Shown in pieces: positions 1-7,308 of a stretch of DNA of 41,821 nucleotides. The stretch covers positions 1 through 41,821 of the forward strand of contig CAMNSD010000038.1 of NCBI GenBank assembly GCA_946554445.1. The letters are read 5' to 3'. A model generated the notes under the pieces. It worked only from the letters and a program-made list of their open reading frames with translations, searched no databases and had not been told where the DNA came from. The DNA is from an uncultured Lachnospiraceae bacterium (GTDB taxonomy: Bacteria > Bacillota > Clostridia > Lachnospirales > Lachnospiraceae). Numbering within the stretch: position 1 is the stretch's first letter; the number at the start of each line of letters is the position of its first letter. The position numbers and the translations under genes are program-made.

Positions 1-89
1 GACTGGCAGGAAGTCTGGCACTCGCCGCAGCCGCCCTTCTTCATGGATTCCTTCAGATCTCTGGTAGATAATGTCTTAATATGCTTCAT
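1..89 (-). CDS. scfA: SCIFF ranthipeptide precursor (ScfA), 5' part only
   Basis: The first 29 codons of a small cysteine-rich peptide are present; the rest lies beyond the left edge. The visible part reads MKHIKTLSTRDLKES, then a lysine/glycine stretch, then GGCGECQTSCQ. This matches the SCIFF family (six cysteines in forty-five residues), the substrate of the radical SAM enzyme ScfB, which makes thioether cross-links. Three of the six cysteines are visible. The ATG at 87-89 has a GGAGGA ribosome binding site about 7 nt upstream, and a promoter lies at 187-214. In Clostridia the maturase gene normally follows, which here would be outside the window. The call rests on the very conserved N-terminus (MKHIKTL) and the GGCGECQTSCQ motif. 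It is too short for the usual ORF size cut-offs. Confidence 0.9.
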   Translation of the reverse strand, partial: MKHIKTLSTRDLKESMKKGGCGECQTSCQ

Positions 90-186
90 CGATATGTCCT
101 CCTTATGTAATAAATACTGGGAACCGCTGCGTCCTGTGTTCTTCCCGTCCCGTTTCCCTTTGCATACACTCTCAATAACTTTAAGT

Positions 187-214
187 AGTATATCACAGTT
201 TCCACATTACGCAA
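187..214 (-). promoter_or_regulatory. Probable sigma-A promoter of scfA
   Basis: On the minus strand TTGCGT (209-214) is followed after 16 nt by TATACT (187-192), and TG sits one base before the -10 (extended -10). Transcription would start near 180 and give a leader of about 90 nt before the scfA ATG. The stretch between scfA and the next gene (90-259) shows nothing else I can name. Confidence 0.5.
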
Positions 215-259
215 AGCATTTTCTTATTTTTTTACAAATTATAACCTTTGATTTTCCTT

Positions 260-634
260 CTAACTGATCATCCCCCCTAGCATTCCACTTCCCGCGCACA
301 GAAAGAACACCGTCACCATATTCCCCGCCACATCCTGAGGTCCCTTATTTACCACCATGGACACAATCACCAGGATCCCAAAATACAAGACTCCCATGGC
401 CAACCCCCAGATAAATTTTTTCTTACCCGCTCTTTTACCCGCGATCAATCCTGCCAAAAATGTGACGATTATGTAGACTGCAATAATACAGACCGATACC
501 ACCTTCTCGGAAAGCCCGAACCGATACAACAGAAAAGCGAGCAGCAAAAGTAGCCCGGCTGTCAGAATATAAGCCGCCAACATGCACTTTGTAACAAAAA
601 TCACCTTTTGCGTATAAATTTCCTTTTTTCCCAT
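260..634 (-). CDS. Small four-TM membrane protein, TIGR04086-like
   Basis: A 124-aa integral membrane protein with about four hydrophobic segments (roughly residues 15-37, 43-65, 73-92 and 103-122) and a basic loop (AGKRAGKKKF) between segments 2 and 3. It resembles the small clostridial membrane family TIGR04086, which tends to occur near the scfA/yajC region; that association is from memory and not shown here. I start at the ATG at 632-634 because GGGGGAAG lies just upstream. An in-frame ATG at 703 would add 23 charged residues and has no ribosome binding site. Function unknown. It lies upstream of scfA on the same strand, but scfA has its own promoter. Confidence 0.7.
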   Translation of the reverse strand: MGKKEIYTQKVIFVTKCMLAAYILTAGLLLLLAFLLYRFGLSEKVVSVCIIAVYIIVTFLAGLIAGKRAGKKKFIWGLAMGVLYFGILVIVSMVVNKGPQDVAGNMVTVFFLCAGSGMLGGMIS

Positions 635-694
635 ACTTCCCCCTTTGTCCCTGTCTTTTACTCTGCTATATTTTATTCCGTCTGTCAGAAAAAC

Positions 695-723
695 TTGACA
701 CAATCTTATGCTTCTAGTAATAT
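695..723 (+). promoter_or_regulatory. Sigma-A promoter of the CNNM/CBS gene
   Basis: Consensus TTGACA (695-700), a 17-nt spacer, then TAATAT (718-723). Predicted start near 730, about 118 nt upstream of the coding start at 848. That leaves room for the structured leader described separately. Confidence 0.6.
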
Positions 724-739
724 TTTCTACATACCCAAA

Positions 740-813
740 GGTAAATTCCCTCGGAATTAACCTTGTGAGATCAGCTTTGCGGTCTCAGATAAGTAGTAGA
801 ATTTCCTACTGCT
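740..813 (+). promoter_or_regulatory. Structured 5' leader with three consecutive stem-loops
   Basis: Three hairpins follow one another between the predicted start (about 730) and the ribosome binding site. Hairpin 1: GGTAAATTCC (740-749), loop CTC, GGAATTAACC (753-762), 9 of 10 pairs. Hairpin 2: GAGATC (767-772), 8-nt loop, GGTCTC (781-786), 6 pairs including one U-G. Hairpin 3: AGTAGTAG (792-799), loop AATTTC, CTACTGCT (806-813), 8 pairs including one U-G. The regular spacing suggests a folded regulatory RNA. I do not recognise a known riboswitch class. No U-run directly follows hairpin 3, so control by termination is not obvious. Confidence 0.45.
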
Positions 814-847
814 AAAATATAATACAAAGAAGGAGTGAACTTTTAAA

Positions 848-2140
848 TTGGATACCACAGGTGTCATACAACTCGTTTCTTTAGCAGTTCTTGTATTCTT
901 ATCTGCTTTTTTCTCATCTGCCGAGACAGCTTTCTCGACAGTGAATCGTGTGCGGCTTCGCACACTCGCCCAGGAAAACCATAAAGGTGCCATCCGGGTA
1001 CTTGGCATACTGGATCAGTATGGCAAGATGTTGAGCGCGATTTTAATTGGCAATAACATCGTCAATCTTTCCGCCTCTTCCGTGGCTACTACTTTTGCCA
1101 TCAATACCTGGGGCAGCCGTGCCGTTGGTATTGCTACCGGCGTGTTAACTTTTGTGGTGCTGATGTTTGGCGAGATCATCCCCAAGACCTGGGCCATGCA
1201 GAGAGCTGAGCCGATTACGCTTGTCTTCAGCGGTATCATACGCCTTTTGATGACGATTTTAACCCCGGTAATTTTCCTGGTAGACAAACTCTCCAATTGG
1301 ATTTTAAAGCTGTTACACATCAGTTCCGAGGGCAATAATTTCAGCATCACAGAAAAAGAACTGAAGACTTATGTGGATGTCAGCCACGAGGGTGGTGTCA
1401 TCGAATCGGAAGAGCGGGCGTTAATCTACAATGTATTTGATTTTGGAGATACCGTCGCCAAAGACATCATGATTCCCAGAATCCAGATGACTACTGTATC
1501 CATGGACGCCTCTTATCAGGAACTGTTATCCACCTTCCAGGCCTCCATGTTCACCCGGATTCCCGTCTATGACGACGATCCCGATCACATCATCGGCATT
1601 GTCAACATTAAGGACTTTATTCTGGTAAAAGACAAGGAGAAATTTAATCTCAAGAAAATCCTGCGGGAAGCCTACTATACATATGAATATAAGAAAGTAT
1701 CGGATCTTTTGATGGAGATTCGTGAAAAATCCTGTAACATTGCCTTTGTTCTGAGCGAATACGGCGCTACGGTGGGTATGATCACCATGGAAGATATGAT
1801 CGAGGAGTTGGTGGGTGAGATTCGTGATGAATATGATGCCGATGAGGAAGAACTGATTCAGGAAACCGAGGAAGGTCAATATCTGGTAGAAGGCGGCATG
1901 AAACTTGACGACATCAACGATGCCCTGGAGATTTCCCTGGATTCCGAAGACTATGATTCCATCGGCGGCTTAATGATAGAAAAATTAGACCGCCTGCCCC
2001 AGGATCAGGAAGCCATTGTTCTGGAAAATGGCATTTCCCTGCAGGCATGCGGTATTCAGGATAACCGTATTGTCAAAGTGTTGATCACACTTCCTGAGGA
2101 AACCGAGACAGAAGCGCCGGAAGTTCCTGCGGAGAATTGA
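848..2140 (+). CDS. CNNM/CBS-domain membrane protein (HlyC/CorC family)
   Basis: A 430-aa protein with the usual layout. An N-terminal DUF21/CNNM transmembrane domain (residues 1-190; four hydrophobic segments, with FFSSAETAFSTVNRVRL and FGEIIPKTWAMQ) is followed by a CBS pair (about 205-325; DIMIPRIQM and GIVNIKDFI are typical) and a CorC_HlyC domain (about 340-415). Family members are implicated in magnesium or cobalt export and resistance; the old name 'hemolysin' is misleading. The start codon is TTG (848-850), with AAGGAG about 12 nt upstream, and no nearby in-frame ATG keeps the conserved first helix. Its last 56 nt overlap the convergent phosphatase gene. The acidic C-terminal tail (PEETETEAPEVPAEN) looks natural. 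Confidence 0.9.
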   Translation: MDTTGVIQLVSLAVLVFLSAFFSSAETAFSTVNRVRLRTLAQENHKGAIRVLGILDQYGKMLSAILIGNNIVNLSASSVATTFAINTWGSRAVGIATGVLTFVVLMFGEIIPKTWAMQRAEPITLVFSGIIRLLMTILTPVIFLVDKLSNWILKLLHISSEGNNFSITEKELKTYVDVSHEGGVIESEERALIYNVFDFGDTVAKDIMIPRIQMTTVSMDASYQELLSTFQASMFTRIPVYDDDPDHIIGIVNIKDFILVKDKEKFNLKKILREAYYTYEYKKVSDLLMEIREKSCNIAFVLSEYGATVGMITMEDMIEELVGEIRDEYDADEEELIQETEEGQYLVEGGMKLDDINDALEISLDSEDYDSIGGLMIEKLDRLPQDQEAIVLENGISLQACGIQDNRIVKVLITLPEETETEAPEVPAEN

Positions 2141-2753
2141 TCATACAGGATTCCTTTGCACCGGCTTCTAACAACTGCACCCTGGTACGGAATCCCCAGG
2201 TGACACTGATACAGGGCATGGGAACATTCCCTGCCGTCTGCCGGTCCACCTCAGAATCTCCCACATAGACTGCGTGGGACACATCACACAAAAGCTCTGA
2301 AAGCGCCTGATACACCGTATCGGGCGCTGGTTTTTTCTTCACCGTGGCGCTCTCTCCGATCGCCACCGGAATATAGTCTTTAAAATATTTCTCGTTCAGC
2401 TTCTTAACAGCGCCGTCAAACTTATTGGAGACGATTGCCATATGATATCCCTGCCTGGAAAGTTCGGCAAGCAGTTCCATGATCCCCTCGTAAGGCTGTG
2501 TCTTATCTTCGCAGTGTTTCGCATAATGTTCTTTGAATGCAGCTAATATCTGCTCGTATTTAGGATTCTGTATCCCCTGCGGAATACAGCGCTCAATCAG
2601 TTTGGCCACTCCGTTTCCCACAAACCTTCTCACTTCCTCTATCGTCTTAGTCTGTAACTGAAACTGTTCCATGGCATAATTGACACTGTCTGTCAAATCT
2701 TCCAAAGTATCCAACAGGGTGCCATCCAAGTCAAATATAATCGTATCAATCAT
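2085..2753 (-). CDS. HAD-family phosphatase (phosphoglycolate phosphatase-like)
   Basis: A 222-aa HAD hydrolase of subfamily IA. Motif I is FDLDGTLLDT near the N-terminus (nucleophile and acid/base Asp), motif II is IVSNK, motif III the KKKPAPD lysine and motif IV YVGDSEVD. A helical cap lies between motifs I and II. It probably hydrolyses small phosphate esters such as phosphoglycolate or a nucleotide, but sequence alone does not fix the substrate. I start at the second ATG (2751-2753) because AGAAGG sits 6 nt upstream of it and directly abuts the first ATG (2757-2759). It is the last gene of the hisS-aspS operon, 15 nt after the SseB gene, and its 3' end overlaps the convergent CNNM/CBS gene. 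Confidence 0.85.
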   Translation of the reverse strand: MIDTIIFDLDGTLLDTLEDLTDSVNYAMEQFQLQTKTIEEVRRFVGNGVAKLIERCIPQGIQNPKYEQILAAFKEHYAKHCEDKTQPYEGIMELLAELSRQGYHMAIVSNKFDGAVKKLNEKYFKDYIPVAIGESATVKKKPAPDTVYQALSELLCDVSHAVYVGDSEVDRQTAGNVPMPCISVTWGFRTRVQLLEAGAKESCMINSPQELPALLSRFPQEV

Positions 2754-2768
2754 GGTCATCCTTCTCTA

Positions 2769-3722
2769 TCAGTGCGCCTCCACAAGCCCCATAATCGCCT
2801 CAATCTCCGCTCCGTTATCAGGCGCAGGTTCCACTACTTCATGCTTCCCGTCAGGCGTTACTTTCGCAATGAAGTTTCCGTCCTTGGTCTTTTCCAGCAC
2901 ATAATAAACCACTTCCTCCGTATCCCGCTTCCACACCACATAGACACGGTAACACATACCCTTTTTCACCGCTTCGTCCGGCATATCTACCCTGGTAAGC
3001 TGTACCGTATCCGTGATATTGAGCGTCATCACAGAGAAATCGTCTGCCCTGAAAGACGCCTTTTTGCCTTCCGGATATACTTCATCATAAAAATGCAGGA
3101 GGAACTCGCCTTCCTCTTTCTGCAGTTTCTTAAGGCCCTCTTCTTTCTGCTCAAACAGGTATTTTGGTAAAAGCATCAGCGCCACCCGATTGTGTACCAG
3201 GTCCTGGAACTGTTTCTCGGTCACCTGGATGGTTTTCTGCCCGGCCTGACCTTGCTTGGCCAGTTGTGCCAACTGTTTTCTGCGCTTATCCGCCACTTCC
3301 AGAACAGACTTATTCAACACCATGTTATGGGTAAAAGGATTCAGCACCACAGCCTCAATCTTTTCCTGGTTCGCCATAGCCATGGACACACAGGCAAAAA
3401 ACGGCAGGGCAAGCACCGTAGGACTCTTCTTATCCGGCGGGATCTGCGCCGCTGAACTGAAAATGGGAAGGGCCTGTTCACCACTCTCTTTGCGTAAAAG
3501 GCAGGGGACAATCCTGGACTCTCCCGATAACTGTACCGGTTTGCCTGCCCGCATTAGCTTCTCTGTCTCCGGATCCAGGTTCTGGGGCGGCATGGCCGGC
3601 ATCAACACAATGGATTTCTCCAGAAGTTCCATCACTTTGACATAATTGTCCCTCTCCCGGTCTTTTGCAAACGCCTCAATCGCCTCTTCCAATGCCTGAT
3701 TGTTTATTTTCTGATCAGCCAT
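2769..3722 (-). CDS. SseB-domain protein of unknown function
   Basis: A 317-aa soluble protein. Residues about 20-150 resemble the SseB N-terminal domain (KVMELLEKSIVLMPAMPP, then ALPIFSS and LPFFACVSMAM, with VLNPFTHNMVLNK). A charged linker with a glutamine-rich piece (about 155-180) follows, then a second domain (200-317) with alternating beta-strand pattern that I cannot name. SseB proteins are linked to serine sensitivity in E. coli, but no biochemical role is established. A clear AAGGAG site precedes the ATG. It lies in the aaRS operon, 39 nt after the 80-aa protein. Confidence 0.7.
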   Translation of the reverse strand: MADQKINNQALEEAIEAFAKDRERDNYVKVMELLEKSIVLMPAMPPQNLDPETEKLMRAGKPVQLSGESRIVPCLLRKESGEQALPIFSSAAQIPPDKKSPTVLALPFFACVSMAMANQEKIEAVVLNPFTHNMVLNKSVLEVADKRRKQLAQLAKQGQAGQKTIQVTEKQFQDLVHNRVALMLLPKYLFEQKEEGLKKLQKEEGEFLLHFYDEVYPEGKKASFRADDFSVMTLNITDTVQLTRVDMPDEAVKKGMCYRVYVVWKRDTEEVVYYVLEKTKDGNFIAKVTPDGKHEVVEPAPDNGAEIEAIMGLVEAH

Positions 3723-3761
3723 GATTACTCCTTTTCTGCCTTTCCTTCCGTATCGACTGGT

Positions 3762-4004
3762 TCACATGCCTCCAAATAGACTCTTCATCTGTGCGACCAG
3801 CTCCATATCCTCCGCACTTACCTTCAGATTGGAATCAAAATTTTCGCCCTCGGCGGTAGTCACTTTAATCTCAATGATACTGCCCTCTTTGATTCCCTTC
3901 TGGCCCACTGCCTTTAAAAACATCGGAAACTTGGGGTGATTCTTCTCAAAACGATTCCAGAGATTCATCATCTGTAACAGTGCTGCCGGATTCTGCAGAT
4001 TCAT
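3762..4004 (-). CDS. Conserved small protein coupled to aspS
   Basis: An 80-aa protein of unknown function, not recognised. The first 35 residues look helical and amphipathic (NLWNRFEKNHPKFPMFLKAV). The middle (KEGSIIEIKVTTAEGENFDSNLKV) looks like a short beta hairpin, and the end (EDMELVAQMKSLFGGM) is a helix. No signal peptide or TM segment. Its ATG overlaps the aspS stop as ATGA (4001-4004), so it is probably translated by coupling with aspS. The normal operon position and clean reading frame argue that it is real. Confidence 0.75.
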   Translation of the reverse strand: MNLQNPAALLQMMNLWNRFEKNHPKFPMFLKAVGQKGIKEGSIIEIKVTTAEGENFDSNLKVSAEDMELVAQMKSLFGGM

Positions 4005-5809
4005 GCCTCTTCCTCCTCTTTCTCTGGTGCCTGTGTGATTGCAATCTGTAATTCTTCCAACTGCTTCTCATCCACCGTACCCGGTGCCTCCGTCATCAGG
4101 CAGGAGGCATCTTTAATCTTCGGAAATGCGATCACTTCCCTGATACTGTCCGCATGTGTCAAGAGCATCACGAAGCGATCCAGTCCATATGCAAGCCCTG
4201 CATGCGGGGGTACCCCATACTTAAAAGCGCTTAACAGGAAACCGAACTGCTCCCATGCCTGCTCTTTCGTGAAGCCCAGCACCTCAAACATTTTTTCCTG
4301 AATATCATCCTGATGGATTCTCACAGAACCGCCGCCCAGTTCCACGCCGTTTAAGACAATGTCATAGGCCTTCGCCCGGACTCTGCCCGGATCAGAATCA
4401 ATGTACTGCCAGTCCTCTTCCATGGGCATGGTAAAGGGATGATGCATGGCCATAAAGCGGTTCTCCTCCTCGCTCCACTCTAAAAGCGGGAACTCCACCA
4501 CCCAGAGGAAATTGTATTTCGACTCGTCAATCAAACCCAACTGTCTGCCCAATTCGATACGCAGGGCACCTAAAACACTGTACACAATATTTGTCTTATC
4601 CGCCGCAAAGAGAAGCAGATCGCCCTTTTCGCCGCTCATTGCTTTTACTAACTTATCCAGTTCTTCTTCTGTCATGAATTTGGCAAAGGAAGATTTATAG
4701 GTGCCGTCTTCCTGCACACTCAAATATGCCAGTCCCTTCGCCCCATAACCCTTGGCAAAATCCACCAGCGCATCAATCTTCTTGCGGGGCATAGCCGCCT
4801 GTCCTTTGATCGTCAGGCCGCGTACCGAACCCTTATTTTCCAATGCGGAAGTAAACACCCCAAAACCACAGCCTGCCACCACCTCGGACACGTCCGTAAG
4901 TTCCATGCCAAACCGGGTGTCCGGCTTATCGGAACCAAACCGGTCCATGGCCTCCTGCCAGGTCATACGGGGCAGAGGCAGCGTCACATCCAGACCAATC
5001 GCTTCCTTACAAATATGTTTGATCAACCGTTCATTCACATCAATCACATCGTCCACATCCACGAAAGAAAGTTCCATGTCCGCCTGGGTGAACTCCGGCT
5101 GTCTATCCGCCCGCAGATCCTCGTCCCTGAAACATCTGGCGATCTGGAAGTACCGGTCATACCCGGAACACATCAAAAGCTGTTTATATAATTGGGGCGA
5201 CTGGGGCAGCGCATAGAAATTCCCCGGATGCACACGGCTGGGCACCAGATAGTCCCTGGCCCCCTCCGGCGTAGATTTACACAAAATCGGTGTCTCAATC
5301 TCCAGAAAACCTTCCCCTGCCATAAACGCACGCATCTCAGATGCGATCTTACTGCGCAGCATCATCTTCTCCTGCAGGTCCGGGCGGCGCAGATCCAGAT
5401 AGCGATATTTTAAACGGATTTCTTCTTTAGTCTTGGAATCCGCCTCCACCGGGAACGGCGGTGTCTCAGATTCCGATAAGATACGCACCTGTGCGGCCCT
5501 GACCTCAATCTCGCCGGTCTTGAGATTCTCATTGACAGCGCCGGAACGCTTCTCCACCTTACCAACTACGGCAATCACAAATTCGCTGCGCATTTTCTCC
5601 GCCTTGGCAAAAGCCTCCGCGCCGCAGTCCTTTTCCTCAAAGATAATCTGCAAGATCCCGGAACGGTCCCGCAGATCGACGAATATGATACCGCCTTTAT
5701 TTCTCTGTTTCTGTACCCATCCCATAACGGTCACTTCTTCGCCCACATTGCCTGTGGCAAGTTCCGCACAGCGATGAGATCTCTTCCAGCCTTTCATGGA
5801 CTCTGCCAT
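4001..5809 (-). CDS. aspS: Aspartyl-tRNA synthetase
   Basis: A 602-aa class II synthetase of bacterial length. It has an N-terminal OB fold for anticodon binding (about 20-120; VTVMGWVQKQRNKGGIIFVDLRDR), class II motif 1 region, SPQLYKQ and motif 2 (FRDEDLRADRQPEFTQ), the bacterial GAD-type insertion (about 300-420), and motif 3 (GLAYGLDRFVMLL). It charges tRNA-Asp; whether it also charges tRNA-Asn cannot be judged here. I start at the ATG at 5807-5809, because GAGGAGG lies 8 nt upstream of it but only 2 nt before the ATG two codons earlier. It follows hisS by 97 nt in the same operon. No T-box leader is present. Confidence 0.95.
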   Translation of the reverse strand: MAESMKGWKRSHRCAELATGNVGEEVTVMGWVQKQRNKGGIIFVDLRDRSGILQIIFEEKDCGAEAFAKAEKMRSEFVIAVVGKVEKRSGAVNENLKTGEIEVRAAQVRILSESETPPFPVEADSKTKEEIRLKYRYLDLRRPDLQEKMMLRSKIASEMRAFMAGEGFLEIETPILCKSTPEGARDYLVPSRVHPGNFYALPQSPQLYKQLLMCSGYDRYFQIARCFRDEDLRADRQPEFTQADMELSFVDVDDVIDVNERLIKHICKEAIGLDVTLPLPRMTWQEAMDRFGSDKPDTRFGMELTDVSEVVAGCGFGVFTSALENKGSVRGLTIKGQAAMPRKKIDALVDFAKGYGAKGLAYLSVQEDGTYKSSFAKFMTEEELDKLVKAMSGEKGDLLLFAADKTNIVYSVLGALRIELGRQLGLIDESKYNFLWVVEFPLLEWSEEENRFMAMHHPFTMPMEEDWQYIDSDPGRVRAKAYDIVLNGVELGGGSVRIHQDDIQEKMFEVLGFTKEQAWEQFGFLLSAFKYGVPPHAGLAYGLDRFVMLLTHADSIREVIAFPKIKDASCLMTEAPGTVDEKQLEELQIAITQAPEKEEEEA

Positions 5810-5906
5810 TGTCATTTCCTCCTCATGCTTTTTCATAATGTCTTTCAATTATCTGATGCCTGCTTCTCACATGCCTTCTTTTTCCTTCAATCTCTTATCT
5901 TGGCAA

Positions 5907-7175
5907 TCAACTTTTTTCTTTAAAAGCCTCCCTATAGAACTCCTCAAACGCCTCATATCCCTGAGCCGTAAGCTGTTCTTTCTGGAATTTCTTATTTTTG
6001 TTCATACGCGCCACTAACACCTGGTCTCCCGCTGCACGGGCCTCCTGGGCCTTCTTCATCACATCTTGCAACCTATCCGCAGGCAGTCCCTTCTCCATCA
6101 GATAAGCCACTTTACGTCCAGCCTTTGGCACCTTGAAGCCGCTCTCCAAAAGCAACAGGATGATACGTTCGAAACCGATGGAAAACCCGCAGGCCGGCAC
6201 ATCATTTCCAGTAAATTTGCCCACCATCTTATCATATCTTCCGCCGCCGCCGCAGCTGCCGCCGAACTCCGGCATCGCCACCTCAAAAATTGTGCCCGTA
6301 TAATAGGACATGCCGCGCACCAGCGTAGGATCAAACACCAACTCAAAGAAATCTCCCTTGACCGCCTCTACACTGTCAATGATCTCCTGGAAACTCTCCC
6401 TGACGCCTTCCGGCAGGAAATCAGCCACAGCCTCTGTCAGATAAGCTACAGGCTCTTTTGCCGCCTCCACGCCTTTAAAAAGTTCCATATATTTCGTCAC
6501 AGACTCTTTGGCATAACCGGCCTCTAATAACTCGGCCTCCACCCCGTCTGTCCCAATCTTGTCCATCTTATCCAGAATGATAAAAATCTGGTCATACGCT
6601 TCCTCGCCAAAGCCGCTGTATGCCGCCATAGCCTTTAAAATCTGCCTGTCATTAATCCGAATCTGAAAGTTCTTAAAACCTAACTTTCCTAACGTGGTGG
6701 TGGTTGCCAGGATCAACTCAATCTCCGCCAGATTACCCGCCTCACCCAAAATGTCGATATCACACTGCATGAACTGACGGTAACGTCCTCTTTGCGGCCT
6801 GTCCGCCCGCCACACATTGCCCATCTGCAGGGCCTTAAAAGGCGCCGGGAGTTCATTGGCGTGATTGGCATAATAACGCACCAAGGGCACAGTCAGATCA
6901 TAACGCAGACCACCGTCCACCAGGTCCTCCTCGCTCTTAGCCTCCGCCAGACGGAGTTTCTCACCTCTTTTTAAAATCTTGAAAATCAGCTTCTCATTCT
7001 CGCCACCCGCCTTACAGTTTAGGTTCGCAATATTCTCCACGCAGGGCGTCTCAATCGAGGTAAAGCCGAAACTCCCATAAGTTTCTTTGATTACGCCAAT
7101 AACATAATCGCGGATTGCCATTTCTTCCGGCAGGATATCTTTCATACCGGTGACCGGTTTCTTATTCAGTGCCAT
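5907..7175 (-). CDS. hisS: Histidyl-tRNA synthetase
   Basis: A 422-aa class II synthetase. The N-terminus MALNKKPVTGMKDILPEEM is typical. Motif 2 is GNVWRADRPQRGRYRQFMQCDIDILG, the histidine-specific motif is LVRGMSYYTGTIFEV, and motif 3 is CGFSIGFERI. The C-terminal anticodon-binding domain (about 330-420) is present, with a shorter, divergent end. It charges tRNA-His in the cytoplasm. GGGAGG lies 5 nt before the ATG and a good sigma-A promoter lies at 7220-7248, which makes hisS the first gene of the operon with aspS and three downstream genes. Confidence 0.95.
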   Translation of the reverse strand: MALNKKPVTGMKDILPEEMAIRDYVIGVIKETYGSFGFTSIETPCVENIANLNCKAGGENEKLIFKILKRGEKLRLAEAKSEEDLVDGGLRYDLTVPLVRYYANHANELPAPFKALQMGNVWRADRPQRGRYRQFMQCDIDILGEAGNLAEIELILATTTTLGKLGFKNFQIRINDRQILKAMAAYSGFGEEAYDQIFIILDKMDKIGTDGVEAELLEAGYAKESVTKYMELFKGVEAAKEPVAYLTEAVADFLPEGVRESFQEIIDSVEAVKGDFFELVFDPTLVRGMSYYTGTIFEVAMPEFGGSCGGGGRYDKMVGKFTGNDVPACGFSIGFERIILLLLESGFKVPKAGRKVAYLMEKGLPADRLQDVMKKAQEARAAGDQVLVARMNKNKKFQKEQLTAQGYEAFEEFYREAFKEKS

Positions 7176-7219
7176 AATGCCTCCCTGTCATTCTTTTTCT
7201 ATAGATAGATGCTTGTTAG

Positions 7220-7248
7220 ATTTTACTCTCTTTTGGAGTGTTTTTCAA
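7220..7248 (-). promoter_or_regulatory. Sigma-A promoter of the hisS-aspS operon
   Basis: On the minus strand TTGAAA (7243-7248), a 17-nt spacer, then TAAAAT (7220-7225). The predicted start near 7213 leaves a leader of about 38 nt. This is too short for a T-box, so aminoacylation sensing of that kind is not expected here. Confidence 0.6.
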
Positions 7249-7251
7249 GCC

Positions 7252-7284
7252 TGAAAGCACATGGTTTTATCCAGTTTGCTTTCA
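7252..7284. repeat. 8-bp inverted repeat behind the kinase gene
   Basis: TGAAAGCA (7252-7259) and TGCTTTCA (7277-7284) form a perfect dyad with a 17-nt centre. It lies between the kinase stop codon and the hisS -35 box. No T-run follows on either strand, so it is not a convincing intrinsic terminator; it could be a weak terminator or a binding site. Confidence 0.35.
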
Positions 7285-7308
7285 CCTCATACTCGTATCT
7301 CTTCTTTC

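Noticed and set aside
818..823. TATAAT before the CNNM/CBS gene as the main promoter
   Set aside because: No -35 box at a suitable distance; the TTGACA-17-TAATAT at 695-723 is better. It could be a secondary start.
848..2140. Calling the CNNM/CBS protein a hemolysin toxin
   Set aside because: The name is historical; the domains indicate an ion-transport-related membrane protein.
7176..7308. T-box riboswitch upstream of hisS
   Set aside because: The promoter leaves only about 38 nt of leader, and no T-box sequence or antiterminator is seen.
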